Source: an uncultured Clostridia bacterium (GTDB lineage: Bacteria; Bacillota; Clostridia; Oscillospirales; CAG-272). Taken from it: 19,781 bases of DNA. This document shows positions 7,117 to 15,274 of this stretch, one piece after another; positions within the stretch are counted from its first letter, which is position 1, and each line of letters begins with the position of its first letter. The stretch spans positions 1 to 19,781 of the forward strand of contig CAMETB010000011.1 of assembly GCA_945936265.1 (NCBI GenBank), read 5' to 3'. The translations under genes and the position numbers were made by a program. Under the pieces are notes generated by a model that was not told the origin of the DNA, searched no databases, and saw nothing but the letters and a program-made list of their open reading frames with translations.

Positions 7117-8894
7117 TTTTCTACCTCCGTATATATAAATTTTATCTCGGTTGTAAACGAAGCGTCCGCGCTTTCCGAGGCTTTGTCGGACACGTACCCG
7201 TCAATTTCGGGTGCTTTTACCGTGTAAAGCGTGCTTTTTCTCACCTCGCGCAAAACTGGGTCGCGAAGGAGCGTGCCGTCCGCTTTTTCGCACCTTACCG
7301 CAACGGTTTGTTTGTCCTCGTTTTCAAGCGAATAATACTCGCACACAATAGATGACGGCGCAATATCCGCATCCGCTTTAAGCGTAAGATTATGTCCTCT
7401 TGATGTTTCGAGAGCGAGTAAATCCCTTGCAAAATCGGTTTTCGTAATATCGTATTCCACGGGGCTTGCAAGCGCAACCGTCACCTGAACCGCATTTCCC
7501 GCGTCGGACTGCGCTTTTAGCCACACCTTGAAGTTTTCAAGACTGTCTGCAATATCCGTTTTGAACGTTATGCCGTCGCTCTTAACTCCGAATGTATTGT
7601 TCTCGCCGGTGCCTGAAAGTATAAAATGAGTACAGTAGCCCGAATTTGCAATGAGAGTTTTGCCGGGCGAATACTTATATTTTCCGTCTGTCTCGCTCCA
7701 GCCGCTCTCCTCACCGGTAAGCGTTATCCTCTCCGTATTCTGAGAATAAATCACTCTTGCCCCTTTTAAGTTCAATTTGTCAGCCTTGTTACCGACTTTT
7801 GCAAGGTTCATTGCAAGGCTTGCTCCGTCGGATAGAGTGACGCTTGACGGAATTGAAACCGTTTTGTTGAAATACGGCTCATATGCCGTGGCGATATTCC
7901 CTTTTTCAATTTGCGGATATATCGTAGTATCAACGGTTGTACCGCTATTTACATACACGGAAACGGTGTCAAGGGTTTCTCCGCCATCTGCGATAGTGAA
8001 GGAAAAATCACCCGTCGAAGCCGATTGACCAAACCAGGCATTATCTTTGAAACAGTTGACTATTACGCCCACAGTTCCGCCGCTTAACGTATATGAGCCA
8101 CCGTCAAGTTGCAAGTTCCTGCTTATTCTCCTATATGCGTTTGCTGTTGCCGTTCCTTTTAATGTAACGCTTCCGTCATCATTATATATAAACGTCACGC
8201 CGTTAGATGTTTCCGCTGCATCATAATAAGGATATTTTATCAAATTTTTGCCTTGCAATGTAATTACCGTTGTGCTGTCATTTGAACTTTTTACGGCAGA
8301 TGGGCTCATGGGTGAGGGTGTAACTTCTTGCCCGGTGGGTTGGATACATAATGTAAAATTGCTCAGAAACAAATCGAGATACTCGCTTGCATTGTCGCCC
8401 ACACCTTCGTTTGTATTACCTATTCCTACATATACCGTGTCACTGAGATTTATGGTGGCGGTACCCTTGCTTTCACTGTCAGACTTGTAATATATAGTCG
8501 TCGTATTGCTACCCACAAGGATATCATCAAGAGAATTTCCCACTATTACGGCAAAGCCTGTCGGAATTTCGCCCGTGCCTTCTTTGGAAACTGATAAATT
8601 AAAATCGCCCGAATAACTGTTTTCGTCAGCCCACTCCTGCAAAGCGGTAAACTGCCCGGTTGTTACATAATAAGTGATATAATCGCTTCCCGTTGGGATA
8701 AAATCGGCTGCGGATACCGGCTGTTCGATAGCCGAAGTTTCCTGATATGTATTACCCTCGATTTCAAGTGCGGATATTCTGCTGCCCGAGGTTGCGCTAA
8801 GCATAACGCTCCCGGTGCCCGAAACGGTTGACGGCGCGCCGCTTATATGATTTTTCCATGCAAGGCGCCTTCTGTGAAAATCGAAATATCTCAC
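7113..8894 (-). CDS. Phage fibre/adhesin-like protein with a C-terminal MucBP-like module
   Basis: This 593-aa protein starts at GTG 8894 in a GTGA overlap with the preceding gene, with GAGGTG 5 bases upstream. The N-terminus (MRYFDFHRRRLAWKN) is basic and probably a particle-attachment segment. The middle carries wording common to minor tail and fibre proteins of Firmicutes phages: IQPTGQEVTPSPMSP, GKNLIKYPYYD, an NDDGSVTLKGTA strand and IYPQIEKGNIATAYEPY, which together look like a carbohydrate-binding jelly-roll domain. The last about 60 residues (529-590) have the MucBP pattern: DGTLL, a Y at the end of a short strand, APEIDGY, and a final FIYTEV. This suggests binding of host cell-wall glycans or mucin. 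No chaperone or cleavage domain is visible. Confidence 0.82.
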   Translation of the reverse strand: MRYFDFHRRRLAWKNHISGAPSTVSGTGSVMLSATSGSRISALEIEGNTYQETSAIEQPVSAADFIPTGSDYITYYVTTGQFTALQEWADENSYSGDFNLSVSKEGTGEIPTGFAVIVGNSLDDILVGSNTTTIYYKSDSESKGTATINLSDTVYVGIGNTNEGVGDNASEYLDLFLSNFTLCIQPTGQEVTPSPMSPSAVKSSNDSTTVITLQGKNLIKYPYYDAAETSNGVTFIYNDDGSVTLKGTATANAYRRISRNLQLDGGSYTLSGGTVGVIVNCFKDNAWFGQSASTGDFSFTIADGGETLDTVSVYVNSGTTVDTTIYPQIEKGNIATAYEPYFNKTVSIPSSVTLSDGASLAMNLAKVGNKADKLNLKGARVIYSQNTERITLTGEESGWSETDGKYKYSPGKTLIANSGYCTHFILSGTGENNTFGVKSDGITFKTDIADSLENFKVWLKAQSDAGNAVQVTVALASPVEYDITKTDFARDLLALETSRGHNLTLKADADIAPSSIVCEYYSLENEDKQTVAVRCEKADGTLLRDPVLREVRKSTLYTVKAPEIDGYVSDKASESADASFTTEIKFIYTEVEK

Positions 8895-9937
8895 TCTATC
8901 ACCTCATAGTCAACCGAGGATACCACACCTACGGGGACGGAGCAGATTTTCTTTATATTTATCTCATAAATGCGATTTTTAATGGGATAAAGATGACCGC
9001 CCGAACAATCGTCCCCCTTGAAAACAAGATTTTCGGGTACGTCAAGCGTCGTCGCAGTTGCTCCGCTTATGAAGTTTATTATAACGTCATATCCGTCAGG
9101 CAAAATATCAGGTAAGTTCAGGGTTAGTGACGTCCTTGTTCCGCAGTCATACTCTTTCCCGTCATCAAGAGTTACGTCGCCCGTTGATGTCTGCAATATT
9201 CTTGCGTTTTCCTTGCCCGATACAACCTCGGCAAGTGCATCAAGATCCGCCCCTTTTGCAAATACGCTTGTATCGACCCCGCTCTCAACTCCGACAAGTT
9301 CGTAATATCCCGCCGTCAGCGTGCAGCCTGCAAAAATGCTCTCCGGCACGTTTGATGTCTGTACCTCATCATATTTTTTGCTCACCCAGAAATCAGGTAC
9401 TCCCTGTTCCTTTATGTAAACCGAATCCCCGACAGAGAGAGAATTAAGCCCGCCCGCCAGCACAGTAACAAGTTCGCTTACGCTATCATATACCACCGCC
9501 TTGGATCTCCCCTGTGCAATGGTAAGAGCGTTTTGCGCCTTGTCTTCGGCATCTCTTACCGCCTGCCTTATATCATTGTGCGCCGAGGTAGACGAGTTAT
9601 GTTCTGAAACACTTGACGTTATCTGATTGCCGAGTGCCCCATCAACCTCCGAGAGCGCCTCTGTCGACGCTTCGAGAGATGATATCTCATTGCGCATATC
9701 AACATGGGAGATTGCGGATGTATCATGCGCCATAACCGAACCGTTTATTCCGTCCATGATACCGGTTATCTTTTCATTTATTTTTTTCACAAGCGATATT
9801 ATGAATTTATAGAAATGCTTTTTTATCTGCCCTGCGCTCATGCCCGCACTGCTCGGGGAATCGGGCAATGTCAGCGGAGAGCTTAAAAGAATCTTATTCA
9901 GCTCCTCGTCGCTTATCGTATAATTTTTTTCGTCCAT
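8891..9937 (-). CDS. Phage tail-fibre-like protein with repeated His/Asp coiled-coil motifs
   Basis: This 348-aa protein starts at ATG 9937 in a TAATG overlap with the 983-aa gene, with AGGGGTG as ribosome site. Residues 24-46 (LPDSPSSAGMSAGQIKKHFY) match a segment frequent at the N-terminus of fibre-like proteins in Firmicutes phages. Two related units follow at about 70-83 and 112-124 (AHDTSAISHVDMR and EHNSSTSAHNDIR); such H-x-D/N-x-R repeats lie in trimeric coiled-coil fibre shafts. The stretch 125-145 is a heptad-like helix. A beta-rich C-terminal half from about 150 probably forms the tip or the joint to the next fibre protein. It is most likely a structural fibre that bridges the tail hub and the 593-aa adhesin. 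Confidence 0.8.
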   Translation of the reverse strand: MDEKNYTISDEELNKILLSSPLTLPDSPSSAGMSAGQIKKHFYKFIISLVKKINEKITGIMDGINGSVMAHDTSAISHVDMRNEISSLEASTEALSEVDGALGNQITSSVSEHNSSTSAHNDIRQAVRDAEDKAQNALTIAQGRSKAVVYDSVSELVTVLAGGLNSLSVGDSVYIKEQGVPDFWVSKKYDEVQTSNVPESIFAGCTLTAGYYELVGVESGVDTSVFAKGADLDALAEVVSGKENARILQTSTGDVTLDDGKEYDCGTRTSLTLNLPDILPDGYDVIINFISGATATTLDVPENLVFKGDDCSGGHLYPIKNRIYEINIKKICSVPVGVVSSVDYEVIE

Positions 9938-12888
9938 TATGACACCCCTATCGTAATTTTGTCATTTACCGTGTATATTGCCGACACAGAAAGCGGCGAC
10001 ATATCGTCATTTTCATCCGAGAAAAAGACGAATTTTATATAGTTGAAATTTCTCTCAAAAACCCTTATCGTTCTGCTCGTTTCAAGATTCCGTGACAATG
10101 AGAATGAATGAAAATTGATATCTCCGAAATCAAATCCGTCTTTTTGAGTATCATTTGTCACCGCATCGCCGTTTCTTGTGATGTATCCGAATTTCATTTT
10201 TTCTCCACCCGGAGAGTATGAAACTGAAAGGGCGTGCAGATTTTTTGTTCTTACATGCGTTCCGAAATCAAACGGAAAGGTCACATACTCGGCAACTACA
10301 TTTTGCAAAATCTCCTTTTTAATCTCAATGGCCTGCAAACTGTCTTTTAAAAGGACTATGCGCCCGTTTTTTTCAAGAATAAAATCTCCGTCGGCTGACG
10401 GTTTCAGCGTGTAACTGTCGCTTTTCTTTTCAATATATACTCCCAGAACAGAATCAGGCAAGGCAGAGCCACTTATCAGAAATGTACATTTTTCGGGGTC
10501 AGTGTCGGTAATTTCATAAGTTTCCGTAGAAATTACCTCGTTTCCGTTCTGAATAAACGTAATTTTTACCTTGTCCCCCTCAAATATATTTACGGCTTTT
10601 TCACCGTTTTCAGAAGATGTGAAAAATTCGCTTTCGCTGAGTTTTATCTCTCCGTTTTCTTTATCGTACAATGTCACCGACGGCGATACCTCAATAAGAT
10701 GATAACCGAGAATTACAGCGTCGTTTTCCTTCGCTCCGAAAGAGGAATTAAAGGCAATTGTACCGTTTTCAAAGTCATAAATAAAGTCGTTTGTTTTTGC
10801 TTTTTTATACATTTTATCCGCATATGTGTCGCCGAAAGTGCATATTCTGCCGTCATCTCTGCCCATATAAATTTTGCCGTCGGCAACGCAAAGAGCGCTT
10901 GCCGGGCAGTTTTCAAAGATCCACCATTCATACTCAAACGATGAGTCAAGGCGTATACCGTCATAATTTTTGTATCTCGTATCCCCTATATAAACCGTTC
11001 CTTTTTCGTCGTTTGTGAAAAGATAGTATCTCCCGTCGTATTCGCATGCAACAGAATTTTCAAGTCCGCTTGCTCCGCTTTTGAGAAGAGACTCGTTTAT
11101 GTCTGACGAGCGTATTCTCATACAGCGTGATACCGGGGAAAAAGAGGTGCAGAAATCGACTCCGCATACCCCGCTGCCCGACAGAACAAGAGAATCGGAA
11201 TTTACATTTACCGCAACATGAGAGTTTATGCACCCGCAGTTATCCGCACTTTGATATTCGTAAACGGCGCCATTGCCGTCTGAAGTGCCTGTCGGAAGTT
11301 CAAATCTGTAAAATCCGTTCTTTTTGAAAACTCCCATAGAGGTATCGGAAAGGCGCAGAAGGGCTGTTATCGGCGCGCTGTCCGTGCCGAAGACAACTTT
11401 ATTTTTCACGGGGAAGTATCCGTAATTCCCGATTTTTTCGGAATCAGACGAAAAATAAGCCTCGTTTTTTCTTTCTTTGTTTCCCGAAAGAATAAGTTCC
11501 GATACTCCGTTTGTGCCCGAAAACTGTGCTCCCAGAGAGCAAGCGCCTAAAATGTCCGTATTATCCTGCCCGACTGCCTCGTATTCAAATGTAATGTTCT
11601 CTTCTTCTCCCTCCGGAGGCGGAGTTTCAAATTTAAATCTCACTCTTCCAAAAGACGCCTCGCCGCCCGTGCGCACATGCACAAGAAGGGAAAAAGGATT
11701 TTTGTCACTCCCATAGAAGTTAAGATCTTCACCGGTAAGGCTTTTTGCACCGCACTCAAGAAGAGTATTGTCATAAAATGCGTCCGCATCGTAAGATATT
11801 ACGGCAATACCGGAGAAAATTTTTTTATACTTTATCACTATTCCGGTAAGTGATGACGAGGTATCGTCAATTTGAATTGTCATTCCGTTCGCATATACAC
11901 CCGCCACCTGTTCGAAAGAAACCGATGTATTCGACGGCGGAAGGTTTTGCACCCCCGGAAAAGAAAAGGTCTGCTCTTTTTTGTAAAAGAACGACACTCC
12001 CGGCAGAGTTCCTCCTGCTTCCGTGTAAAGTTCGACGCTCTCTATTCTTATTTCTTCCGAAAAAGCAGCGGATATTTCCGTTATCCCGCTGTCAAAAACG
12101 ATTTTTTCCCCGGATGTTACACCGAAAAGATTTATAAGTTGAGATGCGTAATTGTCTATATAAAGTAAAGAGTCTCCTGTCAGGGTCTTTACATTATTTT
12201 CCGTCACGGTATAAGGAGTTTTTGATGTGTCGATTTTTGCGCTTAAACTTATCGGCTTATCCGGATTTATTGCGCTGTCCGTTATATAAACACTGTAGTA
12301 ATCGTCGCCGCAATCATCGGCAAATGATTCTCCGCACATTAAGTTTCTGCGCCTCGGCGTAAGCATGTTTATATCCTCTGCATAGGTATCGGACAAATTC
12401 GGCAATGCCTTTATATTTCCCTTTGTTACGGGCACATAGGCAAGAGGTGAAGAATACATTGAAAAAAGCGCGTTTCCGTCATAAACAAGAAAACTTCCGC
12501 ATCCGGTTATGAAGAGTTTGCCTCCTGCCGGGAACGAGGTGCTTTTTGTGTCTGTAAGTGACAGTTTTGATGTGTCAAGAGAAGTAACAGACGAAAAATC
12601 ACTGTTGCAGTGAAACATTTTATTGCCTGCATGAACTATAAATTCGGACACTCCGTCCGCTTTTTTATATTCGTGGATACCGTTTATTTGTAAACCCTCA
12701 CCACCGGGCAAACAAATTTGCGCCATTTCCTCCCAACCGTTTCGTTTATGATTTACGCCGCCCGAGGAAATCAGATTTTTCATATATGAAGCGTGATTTT
12801 TGTCCGATTTGGAAGAGGCCGAAAGCATCGCCCCTCTCATATCGGTAAGAGAAAATGCCTTTTTTTCTTTTCTTTTATTCTCTCTCAT
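9937..12888 (-). CDS. Large tail or packaged-DNA-stabilization-like protein
   Basis: This is a 983-aa protein starting at ATG 12888 (GGGGAAC upstream, ATGA overlap with the adaptor gene). The first about 45 residues are basic. RNGWEEM near residue 50, then INGIHEY and EFIVHAGNKMF, open a long region of beta strands that reads like a propeller; internal short repeats resemble YLFTNDEKGTVYIGD and KIYMGRDDGRICTFGD. This layout is that of the tail-closing or stabilization protein that sits below the connector in short-tailed phages (P22 gp10-like role). It is the largest gene and is beta-rich rather than a helical tape measure, which argues for a short tail. The identification rests on layout and position, not on a unique motif. 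Confidence 0.72.
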   Translation of the reverse strand: MRENKRKEKKAFSLTDMRGAMLSASSKSDKNHASYMKNLISSGGVNHKRNGWEEMAQICLPGGEGLQINGIHEYKKADGVSEFIVHAGNKMFHCNSDFSSVTSLDTSKLSLTDTKSTSFPAGGKLFITGCGSFLVYDGNALFSMYSSPLAYVPVTKGNIKALPNLSDTYAEDINMLTPRRRNLMCGESFADDCGDDYYSVYITDSAINPDKPISLSAKIDTSKTPYTVTENNVKTLTGDSLLYIDNYASQLINLFGVTSGEKIVFDSGITEISAAFSEEIRIESVELYTEAGGTLPGVSFFYKKEQTFSFPGVQNLPPSNTSVSFEQVAGVYANGMTIQIDDTSSSLTGIVIKYKKIFSGIAVISYDADAFYDNTLLECGAKSLTGEDLNFYGSDKNPFSLLVHVRTGGEASFGRVRFKFETPPPEGEEENITFEYEAVGQDNTDILGACSLGAQFSGTNGVSELILSGNKERKNEAYFSSDSEKIGNYGYFPVKNKVVFGTDSAPITALLRLSDTSMGVFKKNGFYRFELPTGTSDGNGAVYEYQSADNCGCINSHVAVNVNSDSLVLSGSGVCGVDFCTSFSPVSRCMRIRSSDINESLLKSGASGLENSVACEYDGRYYLFTNDEKGTVYIGDTRYKNYDGIRLDSSFEYEWWIFENCPASALCVADGKIYMGRDDGRICTFGDTYADKMYKKAKTNDFIYDFENGTIAFNSSFGAKENDAVILGYHLIEVSPSVTLYDKENGEIKLSESEFFTSSENGEKAVNIFEGDKVKITFIQNGNEVISTETYEITDTDPEKCTFLISGSALPDSVLGVYIEKKSDSYTLKPSADGDFILEKNGRIVLLKDSLQAIEIKKEILQNVVAEYVTFPFDFGTHVRTKNLHALSVSYSPGGEKMKFGYITRNGDAVTNDTQKDGFDFGDINFHSFSLSRNLETSRTIRVFERNFNYIKFVFFSDENDDMSPLSVSAIYTVNDKITIGVS

Positions 12889-13601
12889 TGCAAGTTCCCC
12901 ATTGAATATGTTTCCTCGACCATATCGGAATAACCACCGTAGTTTGCAAATACCGATATGCAGTTTTCAAATATTTCTCTTGCCTGTGCCGCCTCGGCGT
13001 CATCGTCGTTTGCAAAAAGATCTCCCTTTATAAAATAAGGTATCATCGACGCGGTTGTGTCCGGCAGAGGTATTTCGTAAAAGTCGCTCGTCGTGCGTTT
13101 TATTCTTTCAAGATAAGGAGTATAGATAACCGTATAGGTTCCTTCTCCGCGCATTTTTGACACAGCCACCGTCTTTACCCCGACATACTCAAATCCGACA
13201 TTGCCGATATATACCCCGTCGCCCGAAAAAGTGACTCTGCCGACGCAAAAGGCATCGTCGGGCAGGTCAAACAATATTTTGTCGCCTGTTACCTTGCCGT
13301 CTTTAAACTCCGCCTTCCGGGGCGGTATCAGAAAGTGACTCTCGAGGTATGAAAAGCAACGGTTTATCGCCCCCGCCATGCCGTTAATATACGGCAGGTA
13401 GTTGGGGTCTGACGAGAGTGCAAAAAGCAGCTCCGATATCTCGTTCTCATAATCGCTCTCCGATATGTCCGTGTTCTCCGACAAGGTTCCTTTGGCAGAG
13501 GTGCCGTCAGCCTCCTGCTCCCACTTTTCCACGGCGCATGTAAGATTTATGTCGGGAAACATAAGGAGCATCGCCTCTGTCTTTATTTCACCAAGTTTCA
13601 T
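12885..13601 (-). CDS. Head-tail adaptor/connector-like protein
   Basis: This is a 238-aa protein. ATG 13601 is chosen for the clear GAAAGGAG site upstream; an in-frame extension to 13631 would run into a stable hairpin and has no such site. Helical N-terminal segments include LPYINGMAGAINRCFSYLES (69-88). A central beta region follows, and a helical C-terminus reads IPYFIKGDLFANDDDAEAAQAREIF, where the Asp/Glu-rich turn before an EAAQAR helix is a frequent feature of adaptor (gp6/gp4-type) or short-tail tubular proteins. It sits directly after the capsid gene and before the stabilization-like gene, where the ring that connects portal to tail is normally encoded. The function is inferred from fold hints and order. 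Confidence 0.72.
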   Translation of the reverse strand: MKLGEIKTEAMLLMFPDINLTCAVEKWEQEADGTSAKGTLSENTDISESDYENEISELLFALSSDPNYLPYINGMAGAINRCFSYLESHFLIPPRKAEFKDGKVTGDKILFDLPDDAFCVGRVTFSGDGVYIGNVGFEYVGVKTVAVSKMRGEGTYTVIYTPYLERIKRTTSDFYEIPLPDTTASMIPYFIKGDLFANDDDAEAAQAREIFENCISVFANYGGYSDMVEETYSMGNLQ

Positions 13602-13624
13602 TTTTTCTCCTTTCTTTTCCGACA

Positions 13625-13650
13625 GACACATTGCCTTGCGGCAATGTGTC
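13625..13650 (-). promoter_or_regulatory. Stable hairpin between the capsid and adaptor genes
   Basis: GACACATTGCC (13625-13635), a 4-nt loop and GGCAATGTGTC (13640-13650) form a perfect 11-bp stem in the 117-nt gap after the major capsid gene. In the direction of transcription it is followed by TGTCGGAAAAG and the adaptor's ribosome site, not by a T-run, so it is not an ordinary terminator. It more likely protects the 3' end of capsid mRNA, marks a processing site, or reduces downstream expression. Confidence 0.6.
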
Positions 13651-13718
13651 CCCGGAGATTTTAAATTTTTAAGGTAATATGATAAGTTTTATAGGCCTAA
13701 TGTTGTTGCCGTTTTCCC

Positions 13719-14561
13719 TTACTCATACTTAACGTTGATATTGATTATTTCCTTCGGACGAACGACCTTGCCGTCGAAAAGTGCGAAGCCTTTAACCGCG
13801 TCGGCAAAAGATTTTTCGGGTCTGTACGCCTCGGTGTGAGTGAGAGGATTTACAAAAGCAATTGCTCTCTTTGTGCGAATCATAATGTTGTCGGTAGCGC
13901 CCGAATTGCTCTTTGCAACGTTGTTCGAGAGCTTTACGGTAACGTTTCCGTACATTGCGACTTTGCCGTTTTCAAGCATTGCGGAGTTATCCGTGTCCTT
14001 GCCTATGTAAGCCTGTTTGAAAAGTTTGTAAAATCTCGGTGAAACAGTCATAACAACGCCGCCCGAAAAACTTACATCGTTTTCCTGAAGTTTTTCTATT
14101 GCGTCGTCAATTGTTGAAAGAACATTTGCACTTGTTATGACAGTGTCGTCAGAGGTGAGTTTTGCGACTTCCGAATCGAGAACCATATTGGCTATATATT
14201 TGTCCATCTCGTTTGCAAGTCCCTCAGAGGTTTCCTTTGAGAGTGCGTCCATAAGACCGCCGACTGCCTGCGCTTTGTCGATATCCCCTACCTTGTAGTT
14301 GAAATATCTTATCTGATTTACGGTAAGGATAGTGGAAGTGTCCTCTATTTCTTCCGCCGCGTCAATCTCTCCGCTTGCGTTTGCGCGCTCAATTGACTTT
14401 ATCGTCGGCTTTCCTACGCCGAGGATGTGAACGCTGTCGCCCTTTCTTGAAATTTCGCCCTCATAAATTCTGTTGCAGTCCTGAGCGAATACGCACTGCC
14501 TTTCGAGTTCTCTGTTGATTGCCTCCGACCATACAGCCGGAATAAAATTGGTGTAAGCCAT
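13719..14561 (-). CDS. Phage major capsid protein
   Basis: This 280-aa protein forms the icosahedral shell. The start ATG 14561 follows AAGGAG at 7 bases, the strongest ribosome site in the operon, as expected for the most abundant protein. The N-terminus reads FIPAVWSEAINREL (6-19) and then KGDSVHILGVG (40-50), the usual opening of HK97-fold coat proteins of this type. A helix near 105-130 (LSKETSEGLANEMDKYIA) is the spine helix. GGVVMTVSPRFYKLF lies in the central domain, and a C-terminal strand region reads TKRAIAFVNPLTHTEAYRP. It lacks a long N-terminal delta domain, and the scaffold is encoded separately just upstream. The identification is firm; subfamily is uncertain. Confidence 0.93.
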   Translation of the reverse strand: MAYTNFIPAVWSEAINRELERQCVFAQDCNRIYEGEISRKGDSVHILGVGKPTIKSIERANASGEIDAAEEIEDTSTILTVNQIRYFNYKVGDIDKAQAVGGLMDALSKETSEGLANEMDKYIANMVLDSEVAKLTSDDTVITSANVLSTIDDAIEKLQENDVSFSGGVVMTVSPRFYKLFKQAYIGKDTDNSAMLENGKVAMYGNVTVKLSNNVAKSNSGATDNIMIRTKRAIAFVNPLTHTEAYRPEKSFADAVKGFALFDGKVVRPKEIININVKYE

Positions 14562-14599
14562 TTTCTATCTCCTTTTTTATAAATTACAGGTGTCACAAA

Positions 14600-14628
14600 T
14601 AAATATCCGTCTTTTCTCCCCTTGTAAA
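14600..14628 (-). promoter_or_regulatory. Weak promoter-like pair in the gap before the capsid gene
   Basis: On the minus strand TTTACA (14623-14628) lies 17 bp from TATTTA (14600-14605), 38 bp upstream of the capsid start. The -35 element is one base from consensus but the -10 element matches only three of six bases. The 173-nt gap before the capsid gene is the longest inside the operon, which makes extra regulation here plausible. Confidence 0.25.
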
Positions 14629-14734
14629 ACGAGGGCATACGCAACCATGCTCCTGAAACAAACTGCTATCCGCAAAAGATTGGCATCGGCGCCGCGCCTC
14701 TTTCATAAGAAGTAAAATACATTATTTTTTGTAA

Positions 14735-15274
14735 TCACCAGTTGTTCTGACTTTTTCTTATAATGTCGTAATTTTTTCTTATTTCATCAGGCGACATTGC
14801 CATCACCTGTTCTTTTGTAAAATACCCGTCCTCACCCAATGAAGTATCGGCAAGAGATCCTGCGCTTGCGCGTGCGGCTGCAAGGCGGTAAGAACTTCTT
14901 TTTTCAAAGTCCTCAAAGAAACGCACATATTGCTCATATCGCTTTTTAAGCGACACTTCGTCGCCTTTTCCGTCGCAAAACGACTTAAAAAGCTCATCCT
15001 GCATAAGCGCATTTATATCGACGGAAGGATAAGATTTCAGAAGTTCGTCGGTTTGCTCTTTTGTATATCCGACATTATTGGCGTTTCCCTCTTCTTTGTC
15101 TTTCGGAGAAAGCTCTGCCGGATTGATTTCCTTTACCTCGTCCGTTTTTTCCTTTTCGCTTTTCTCCTCTGATAAAACTTCACTTTCTTTTTCGGATATA
15201 TCAGACACTTCCTCGGTATTTTTGCTTTTTACCTCTTTAGTTTCGATGTCCTGTGATTTATTCGTATCAGACAT
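14735..15274 (-). CDS. Phage scaffold / head-assembly protein
   Basis: This 179-aa protein overlaps the portal stop as TAATG. Its first half is very acidic and Ser/Lys-rich with low complexity (about residues 1-65), then comes YTKEQTDELLKSYPSVDINAL and a helical region including LKKRYEQYVRFFEDFEKR. The C-terminal end reads YFTKEQVMAMSPDEIRKNYD followed by a basic IRKSQNNW tail. That ending is typical of small scaffold-like proteins encoded between portal and capsid in Firmicutes phages. Scaffolds guide capsid assembly and leave or are degraded before packaging. No protease gene lies alongside, so exit through capsid pores is more likely. Function is inferred from position and composition. Confidence 0.8.
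   Translation of the reverse strand: MSDTNKSQDIETKEVKSKNTEEVSDISEKESEVLSEEKSEKEKTDEVKEINPAELSPKDKEEGNANNVGYTKEQTDELLKSYPSVDINALMQDELFKSFCDGKGDEVSLKKRYEQYVRFFEDFEKRSSYRLAAARASAGSLADTSLGEDGYFTKEQVMAMSPDEIRKNYDIIRKSQNNW

Noticed and set aside
14414..14644. 76-codon minus-strand reading frame overlapping the capsid gene start
   Set aside because: It runs out of frame through the firmly identified capsid gene and its composition is not protein-like; it is a shadow frame.
14577..14648. 23-codon ORF (minus) in the gap before the capsid gene
   Set aside because: The only Shine-Dalgarno-like sequence is one base from the ATG, the product is very short and no conserved pattern is evident.
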